Assembly: GCA_944376205.1 (NCBI GenBank)
Contig: CALWBV010000015.1
Span: forward strand, 1-35,960
Source of the DNA: an uncultured Christensenellaceae bacterium
GTDB lineage: Bacteria; Bacillota; Clostridia; Christensenellales; UBA3700
Length of the DNA stretch: 35,960 nucleotides
Direction of reading: 5' to 3'
Shown here: positions 30,788 through 35,960 of the stretch, piece by piece
Layout: each line of letters starts with the position of its first letter
How positions within the stretch are numbered: the stretch's first letter is position 1
Made by a program: the position numbers and the translations under genes
The notes under the pieces: model-generated
Database searches by the model: none
What the model saw: the letters and a program-made list of their open reading frames with translations, nothing else
What the model was told of the DNA's origin: nothing

Positions 30788-33700
30788 ATTTCAGGATTTA
30801 CAGGGCGGGCTTCTCGACGAACTCGATATGATGCTTGACAGCCAAAAGCCTATAAAGACCGAAAAGAAAGAGCTTGCAAAGGACAAGCCCTCTGATTCTT
30901 TGCAATCTAAAAAAGAGGATGTTGATCAAAAAGTCGAGGCTTCTTCACAAAAGGAAAGTTCAGATAAAGAACCCCAAGAAACTGACAAAACGCAAAAATC
31001 GGAAGATAACAAGAACTCTGAAGGCAAAGAAAAGGAAAATAAAAAAGACAAAAAAGACAAGTCTTCAGAAAATGGCGAAGAGGAACAACAAGAAGAAGCG
31101 GTTGAAATCCCCAAAAAGCCTTTTGTGCATTTGCACGTGCACTCTGAATACAGCTTGCTTGACGGACTTGCGAGAATCACAAAGGGACACGATTCTCCCT
31201 TGCTAGACGAATGCGTAAAACTCGGCTTGCCAGGTTGTGCGCTTACCGACCACGGCAACATGTTCGGAGCATACACGTTTTACAAGGCTGCGCAGGAGCG
31301 AAATCTTACGCCTGTCATAGGCTGCGAATTTTATACGTGTGAGGATATGCACTCTACGGACAGCAACGAACGTAATCACCTCGTTCTTCTTGCCAAGAAC
31401 AACGAGGGTTACCGCAATTTGGTAAAACTCGATTCGCTTGCTTACATCGAAGGCTTTTATTACAAACCGAGAATTGACCTCGATTTGCTTGCCAAACACT
31501 CCAAAGGCGTAATATGTCTGTCTGCGTGTCTGTCGGGTAAAATTCCCAGACTCCTACTCATGGGAGATTACGAGGGCGCAAAAGAATACGCAATAAAGCT
31601 TAAAAGCATGTTTGACGAAGGCGACTTCTATATCGAATTGCAGGATCACGGTCTTGAGGAACAGCGCAGGATACGTGACGACCTCGTGCGCCTTGCAAAA
31701 GAATTGAATGTCAAACTCGTTGCGACAAACGACGTGCATTACATCAAAAGAGAAGATTACGTGTCGCAGGATCTGCTTGTGCGTATCAATACGGGCAAGA
31801 CTATCAACGACGTAACGGGCATGGAGATGGGAAGCGATCAATTCTATCTCAAGAGTTACGAAGAAATGCAAAAGATCTTTTCGTGGTGTCCCGAGGCGCT
31901 TACCAATACCGTAGAGGTTATGGAAAAGTGTCACGTTATCATCGAAAAAGAAGATCTATATCCTCCGTACACTCCCGAGGACGGCAGCACGCCACCCGAA
32001 TATTTGCGCAAACTCGCCTATGAGGGACTTAAACGCAGATACGGTACGATTACCGACGAAATAAAAGAGAGAGCGGAGTACGAACTAGGTATAATAATCC
32101 GTACGGGATTTGCCGAATATTATCTCATAGTTTGGGACTTTATAAACTATGCCCGTACGCAGAAAATCCCCGTAGGCCCCGGACGAGGCAGCGGCGTAGG
32201 TTCGATCATAGCTTATGCGATAGGAATCACAAACCTCGATCCCTTGAAATACAGTTTGATTTTCGAGCGTTTTCTCAACCCCGAAAGAGTCTCTGCGCCT
32301 GACTTTGACGTAGACTTCTGCATGGACAGAAGAGGCGAGGTCATAGAATACGTTATCAGAAAGTACGGCAAAGACAAGGTTTGTCAGATATTGGCTTTGG
32401 GTACGATGAAGGCAAAGGGCGCCATAAAGGACGTAGCGAGAGTTTACAACGTGCCTTTGGATATTGTCAACGCTACTACTAAACTTATCCCCAACGCTCC
32501 CGGCGTAACTCTCGACAAGGTGCTCGGACGAAGCAAATCCACCAAGGAAGAAGATCTCAAACTCCGCAATCCAGAAGTTATAGAGATATACAACAACAAT
32601 CCCGAGATGCACAGGGTAATAGATATGGCGCTCAATATCGAGGGCTTGCCGCGCAACTGTTCGAAGCATGCTGCGGGCGTAGTAATATGCAAGGAAGTAA
32701 TAAGCGACCACGTACCTTTGCAACGTAACGGTCCCGATATTACCACACAGTTCCAAAAAGAAGAAGTCGAACAGCTCGGTATGCTCAAGATGGACTTCTT
32801 GGGATTGACCACGCTTACAGATATAGACAAGGCGCTCAAGTACGTCAAACAGAATCACGGCGTAGATATAGATTTCGATAAACTAGGATACGAGGACGAA
32901 GAAGTGTACAAGCTTATCGGCACGGGTGAAACCGAAGCGGTGTTCCAGCTTGAAAGTGCGGGTATGAAAAGCTTCCTCAAAAGCTACCAACCCAAGAACC
33001 TTGAAGAAGTTATCGCAGGTATTTCTCTTTACCGCCCTGGACCTATGAGCTGTATTCCCGCATATCTCGAAACGAGAGCGAATAAAGATCTTATCACTTA
33101 CGACGCACCTCAACTCGAGAGCATACTCGACGTAACGTTCGGATTTTTCGTATATCAGGAACAGGTTATGCAAGCCGTGCAGTATTGTGCAGGTTACACG
33201 ATGGGCAGAGCGGATAATCTCCGTCGTGCAATGGGTAAGAAAAAAGTCGAAGTCATGAACGCTGAAAAAACCGTATTTATCAACGGTTGCGAAGCTATAC
33301 CCGAAAAGAGAAACAAGCAGGGCGTTGTTATACAAAAAGCCGTGCCTGCGGTTGACGGTGCGATTAAGAGAGGTATTTCGGCGGAAAAGGCAGAGAAGAT
33401 ATTCGATACCATGGCGGATTTTGCAAAGTACGCATTCAATAAGTCGCACGCTGCGGCATACGCAACGCTTACTTATCAGACGGCATATCTCAAGAGATAT
33501 TATATGCTCGAACTCTTTGCCGCCGTAATCAACAACAGAATTACCAAGTCCGACGAAATAGCCAAGTATCTCGCATACGTCAAAAACTATGACAAAAAAG
33601 TATATCCCCCCGACATCAACAAGTCGGACGTTATATTTACCGTAGAGAACAACGACGGTTTGCGTTTCGGTCTCGGCGGCATCAAAAACGTCGGCGAAGC

Positions 33701-34721
33701 GGCAATGCAGGCTGTTGTAGAGGAGCGCCGTAAAAACGGCGAATATAAGTCGATAGGCGATATGCTTTCGAGACTTCCCGCAGGTACCGTAAACAAAAAG
33801 ATGCTGGAGTGTCTTATCAAGGCAGGCGCTTTTGACTGTTTCGGACATACCAGGGCTGCGATGATGGCAAGCTACGAATCGATAATGACCCTCAATATGT
33901 ACGATAAAAAGATGCAGGCAAACGGACAGATAAGTCTTTTCGGATTGCTTGACGACGCAAGCGACAGCGTCGAAGACGATATCCCTTATCTCAAGGAATA
34001 TCCCGACAAACAACTTTTGTCTATGGAAAAAGAAGTGCTCAACGTATATGTCAGCGGACATCCTCTCGAGGAGTACAGAGAAGAGATGCAAAAGTTTGAT
34101 TTCAATCTTTCGAAAATCAGCGATCTTTTGTCCAAAAACCTCGATGAAGACGAACTCGAAGAAAGCGATCTTCAGCTTCTTGCACAGTACGAAAACAAAG
34201 ATATCGTGTTGGGATGTATGATGTCGGGTATTCAGAAAAAAGCTACAAAGAGCGGCACGGTCATGGCGTATGCCAAACTCGAAGATCTCTATGCCGAAAT
34301 CGAAGGAGTTGTTTTCCCCAAGACATACGACAAATATAAGGATCATCTCGTCAATGACAATATCGTAATGATAAGAGGTACGATAAAACGCAACAACGGA
34401 AAAATAAACATCAACGTTGTGGATATTCAGCCTTGGCATAAGAGCGAAAACGAGGAGGAAGAAACAGTTAACTCTTCCGCACATTCCGTAGTCCCCGAAT
34501 GCACTCAAAAGGTATATATAAAGATCGATGACATGCACAGTTACAGAGAAGTGCTCAAGATAATCGAAGTGTTCCCCGGCGTAACTCCCGTAATTTTCAA
34601 ACTGTTTTACGATCCTAAAGCACAGCTTTACAGTAAAGGCGTAACGGTCAAAGAAAATTTTGTGAACAGAATAAAAGCTATCGTCGGCACAAACAATATA
34701 GTTGTAAAAGATATAAAATAG
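30774..34721 (+). CDS. dnaE: DNA polymerase III alpha subunit with 115-residue charged N-terminal tail
   Basis: Counted from ATG 30774 (GGAGGGG seven bases upstream) this is 1315 residues. The DnaE core begins at residue 117 with the PHP domain (FVHLHVHSEYSLLDG, then ALTDHGNM at 156-163). The polymerase palm carries GPGRGSGVG (468-476) and the catalytic PDFDVDF (509-515, Asp512 and Asp514). Helix-hairpin-helix and OB-fold parts follow (VMIRGTIKRNNGKI near the end). Residues 1-115 form a Lys/Glu/Ser-rich tail unlike usual DnaE. The gene overlaps whiA by 14 bases, suggesting coupled translation. In Firmicutes DnaE works with PolC; PolC is not in this window. Confidence 0.96.
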   Translation: MEENKFQDLQGGLLDELDMMLDSQKPIKTEKKELAKDKPSDSLQSKKEDVDQKVEASSQKESSDKEPQETDKTQKSEDNKNSEGKEKENKKDKKDKSSENGEEEQQEEAVEIPKKPFVHLHVHSEYSLLDGLARITKGHDSPLLDECVKLGLPGCALTDHGNMFGAYTFYKAAQERNLTPVIGCEFYTCEDMHSTDSNERNHLVLLAKNNEGYRNLVKLDSLAYIEGFYYKPRIDLDLLAKHSKGVICLSACLSGKIPRLLLMGDYEGAKEYAIKLKSMFDEGDFYIELQDHGLEEQRRIRDDLVRLAKELNVKLVATNDVHYIKREDYVSQDLLVRINTGKTINDVTGMEMGSDQFYLKSYEEMQKIFSWCPEALTNTVEVMEKCHVIIEKEDLYPPYTPEDGSTPPEYLRKLAYEGLKRRYGTITDEIKERAEYELGIIIRTGFAEYYLIVWDFINYARTQKIPVGPGRGSGVGSIIAYAIGITNLDPLKYSLIFERFLNPERVSAPDFDVDFCMDRRGEVIEYVIRKYGKDKVCQILALGTMKAKGAIKDVARVYNVPLDIVNATTKLIPNAPGVTLDKVLGRSKSTKEEDLKLRNPEVIEIYNNNPEMHRVIDMALNIEGLPRNCSKHAAGVVICKEVISDHVPLQRNGPDITTQFQKEEVEQLGMLKMDFLGLTTLTDIDKALKYVKQNHGVDIDFDKLGYEDEEVYKLIGTGETEAVFQLESAGMKSFLKSYQPKNLEEVIAGISLYRPGPMSCIPAYLETRANKDLITYDAPQLESILDVTFGFFVYQEQVMQAVQYCAGYTMGRADNLRRAMGKKKVEVMNAEKTVFINGCEAIPEKRNKQGVVIQKAVPAVDGAIKRGISAEKAEKIFDTMADFAKYAFNKSHAAAYATLTYQTAYLKRYYMLELFAAVINNRITKSDEIAKYLAYVKNYDKKVYPPDINKSDVIFTVENNDGLRFGLGGIKNVGEAAMQAVVEERRKNGEYKSIGDMLSRLPAGTVNKKMLECLIKAGAFDCFGHTRAAMMASYESIMTLNMYDKKMQANGQISLFGLLDDASDSVEDDIPYLKEYPDKQLLSMEKEVLNVYVSGHPLEEYREEMQKFDFNLSKISDLLSKNLDEDELEESDLQLLAQYENKDIVLGCMMSGIQKKATKSGTVMAYAKLEDLYAEIEGVVFPKTYDKYKDHLVNDNIVMIRGTIKRNNGKININVVDIQPWHKSENEEEETVNSSAHSVVPECTQKVYIKIDDMHSYREVLKIIEVFPGVTPVIFKLFYDPKAQLYSKGVTVKENFVNRIKAIVGTNNIVVKDIK

Positions 34722-34812
34722 CACTGAAAAACGCTTATTTTGAGGTTTTGGACGGATGCACGATATTTTTTTGTAAAAATTATAAAAAAATGTAGCTTTA
34801 TGGCAATATTTT

Positions 34813-34821
34813 TGATATAAT
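34813..34821 (+). promoter_or_regulatory. Extended -10 promoter of pfkA
   Basis: TGATATAAT is an extended -10 with no clear -35, about 45 bases upstream of the pfkA ATG. It matches the extended -10 of glgB and glgP. Confidence 0.6.
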
Positions 34822-34865
34822 ACATAGCGAAAAAATTTTTATCCGCAGGGATTTAGTGAGGATAT

Positions 34866-35831
34866 ATGAAAAAAATTGGTGTATTGACTAGCGGCGGCGA
34901 CGCTCCCGGCATGAATGCTTGCGTAAGAGCTGTTGTCCGTTATGCGATTTACAACGGTCTTACCGTTTACGGAATCGAGAGAGGTTACACGGGACTTATC
35001 AATAATCACATGATCGAGATGAATAAGCGCTCTGTATCCGACATCATTCAAAGAGGCGGTACGATCCTCAAGACGGCAAGATGTCCCGAATTCAAAGAAG
35101 AAAAATATATGCAGATTGCCGTAGACAATATGGAAGCTTACGGAATCGAAGGCCTTGTCGTAATCGGCGGCGACGGCAGTTACAGAGGAGCGCTCGATTT
35201 GTACAACAAGTTCGGCGTAAAGGCAGTGGGTATTCCCGGTACTATCGACAACGACCTTGCTTATACCGATTACACGCTCGGCTTCGATACAAGCGTAAAT
35301 ACGGTTGTTTCCGCAATCAACAATCTCCGTGACACGATGACTTCTCACGACAGAGTATGTATTATCGAGGTAATGGGCAGAAAGTGCGGCGATATAGCTT
35401 TGTATGCCGGTATATCAGGCGGAGCGGAGATGATTCTCGTGCCCGAAGTAGAGTGCGATCTCAAGAAGATAGTCAAAAAGATTTCGCTCAATCAGAGAAT
35501 AGGAAAGACTTCGGATATTATCGTGCTTGCAGAGGGCGTATGTAAGGCAGAAGAACTCAAGCAGGAGCTCAAGAACAACGGCATACTCGGTTCGATAAAG
35601 ACAACTACGCTCGGATACATTCAAAGAGGCGGTGCGCCTTCTATGTTTGACCGTGTGCTTGCGGCTCGTTGCGCAGTCAGAGCAGTAGATTTGCTCATGC
35701 AGGACAAAGGCGGCAGAGTCGTCGGCATCAAGGACAATAAAATCATCGATGAAGATATCGCAGAGGCACTTGCCAAAGAGAGACATTTCGACAAGGAACT
35801 TTACGATACGGCAATGATACTCGGTCTTTGA
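34866..35831 (+). CDS. pfkA: ATP-dependent 6-phosphofructokinase
   Basis: The 321-residue enzyme phosphorylates fructose-6-phosphate, the committed step of glycolysis. It has the bacterial PfkA length. TSGGDAPGMN (8-17) and GGDGS (101-105) bind the nucleotide; Gly104 and the PGTIDND motif (124-130, catalytic Asp128) indicate ATP rather than pyrophosphate as donor. IEVMGRKCGD and GYIQRGG bind substrate. GAGGA precedes ATG 34866. It follows dnaE by 144 bases with its own extended -10 promoter and ends in a strong terminator. The dnaE-pfkA order is common in Clostridia and Bacilli. Confidence 0.97.
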   Translation: MKKIGVLTSGGDAPGMNACVRAVVRYAIYNGLTVYGIERGYTGLINNHMIEMNKRSVSDIIQRGGTILKTARCPEFKEEKYMQIAVDNMEAYGIEGLVVIGGDGSYRGALDLYNKFGVKAVGIPGTIDNDLAYTDYTLGFDTSVNTVVSAINNLRDTMTSHDRVCIIEVMGRKCGDIALYAGISGGAEMILVPEVECDLKKIVKKISLNQRIGKTSDIIVLAEGVCKAEELKQELKNNGILGSIKTTTLGYIQRGGAPSMFDRVLAARCAVRAVDLLMQDKGGRVVGIKDNKIIDEDIAEALAKERHFDKELYDTAMILGL

Positions 35832-35852
35832 TACGAATTTTATCAAATACGC

Positions 35853-35885
35853 AAAATACCCCGAATCATCGGGGTATTTTTTATT
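35853..35885 (+). terminator. Terminator after pfkA
   Basis: AAAATACCCCGA and TCGGGGTATTTT form a perfect 12-bp stem around ATCA, followed by TTATTG. Confidence 0.92.
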
Positions 35886-35895
35886 GTTATTAGAA

Positions 35896-35918
35896 AACCA
35901 CCCGTTAGACGGGTGGTT
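35896..35918. repeat. Second hairpin at the right edge
   Basis: AACCACCCGT and ACGGGTGGTT form a perfect 10-bp stem with a TAG loop. On the minus strand it ends in TTTTC, so it may terminate a minus-strand gene beyond the window. The compact GC hairpin could also be the subterminal hairpin of an IS200/IS605-type element. The last 40 bases contain no readable gene. Confidence 0.5.
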
Positions 35919-35960
35919 CAAAAGAGGCTATGCCGATGAGTGCTGAAAAAGTACCTCCTG

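Noticed and set aside
32883..34724. A 613-residue minus-strand open frame opposite dnaE
   Set aside because: It lies wholly within dnaE, has no ribosome site and a composition typical of a mirror frame (Phe, Val, Tyr and His rich).

Overview
The window looks like chromosome of a low-to-moderate-GC Firmicute of the class Clostridia, probably an uncultured gut lineage of the Christensenellales kind; that placement is inference. Supporting points are the GlgC/GlgD glycogen pair, WhiA next to DnaE and PfkA, strong AAGGAGG ribosome sites, TTGACA/TATAAT promoters, many rho-independent terminators, and a zinc-ribbon/leucine-rich-repeat surface protein.

Layout. 1-1660 is an accessory stretch on the 3' side of a tRNA-Ser(GCU) gene: a truncated small gene, a small inverted-repeat element, two broken gene ends and a DUF4238 gene. 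2120-4202 holds a double DUF1508 protein and the 23S rRNA methyltransferase RlmI. 4309-6576 holds a lipoprotein alpha/beta hydrolase followed closely by malQ. 6742-9833 is a membrane-lipid block: a GT28 diacylglycerol-type glycosyltransferase and a PlsC-like acyltransferase in one operon, with a TetR-family regulator divergent to them. 9834-10850 is about 1 kb of non-coding sequence with a triplicated 210-bp repeat and a structured hairpin element. 10850-12661 holds a small XRE repressor with paired operators, a MATE transporter with a long structured leader, and a 22-residue ORF directly after it.

13277-24140 is a full glycogen block: glgB, glgC, glgD, glgA, glgP and a cytoplasmic GH13 amylase. 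With malQ upstream it covers precursor activation (GlgC, with GlgD as likely regulatory subunit), elongation (GlgA), branching (GlgB), phosphorolysis (GlgP) and turnover of the maltodextrins released (MalQ, GH13). 24393-27852 is a regulator-target pair: a 67-residue XRE protein divergent from a 1041-residue zinc-ribbon, five-helix, leucine-rich-repeat protein, with an operator between the -35 and -10 of the target promoter. 28053-35831 is a core block (murB, PHP phosphoesterase, whiA, dnaE, pfkA) linking wall synthesis, division control, replication and glycolysis.

The least explained items are: (1) three dispersed hairpins with an invariant inner stem and covarying outer stems, two of them in a composite terminator/GTGCGTACG/hairpin unit; (2) two unrelated XRE promoters that both use operator pairs 29 bp apart; (3) a 241-bp exact duplication inside the leucine-rich-repeat gene; (4) long charged low-complexity tails on DnaE and GlgA; (5) the MATE leader and the small ORF after it. 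No defence system, CRISPR array or phage is convincingly present.
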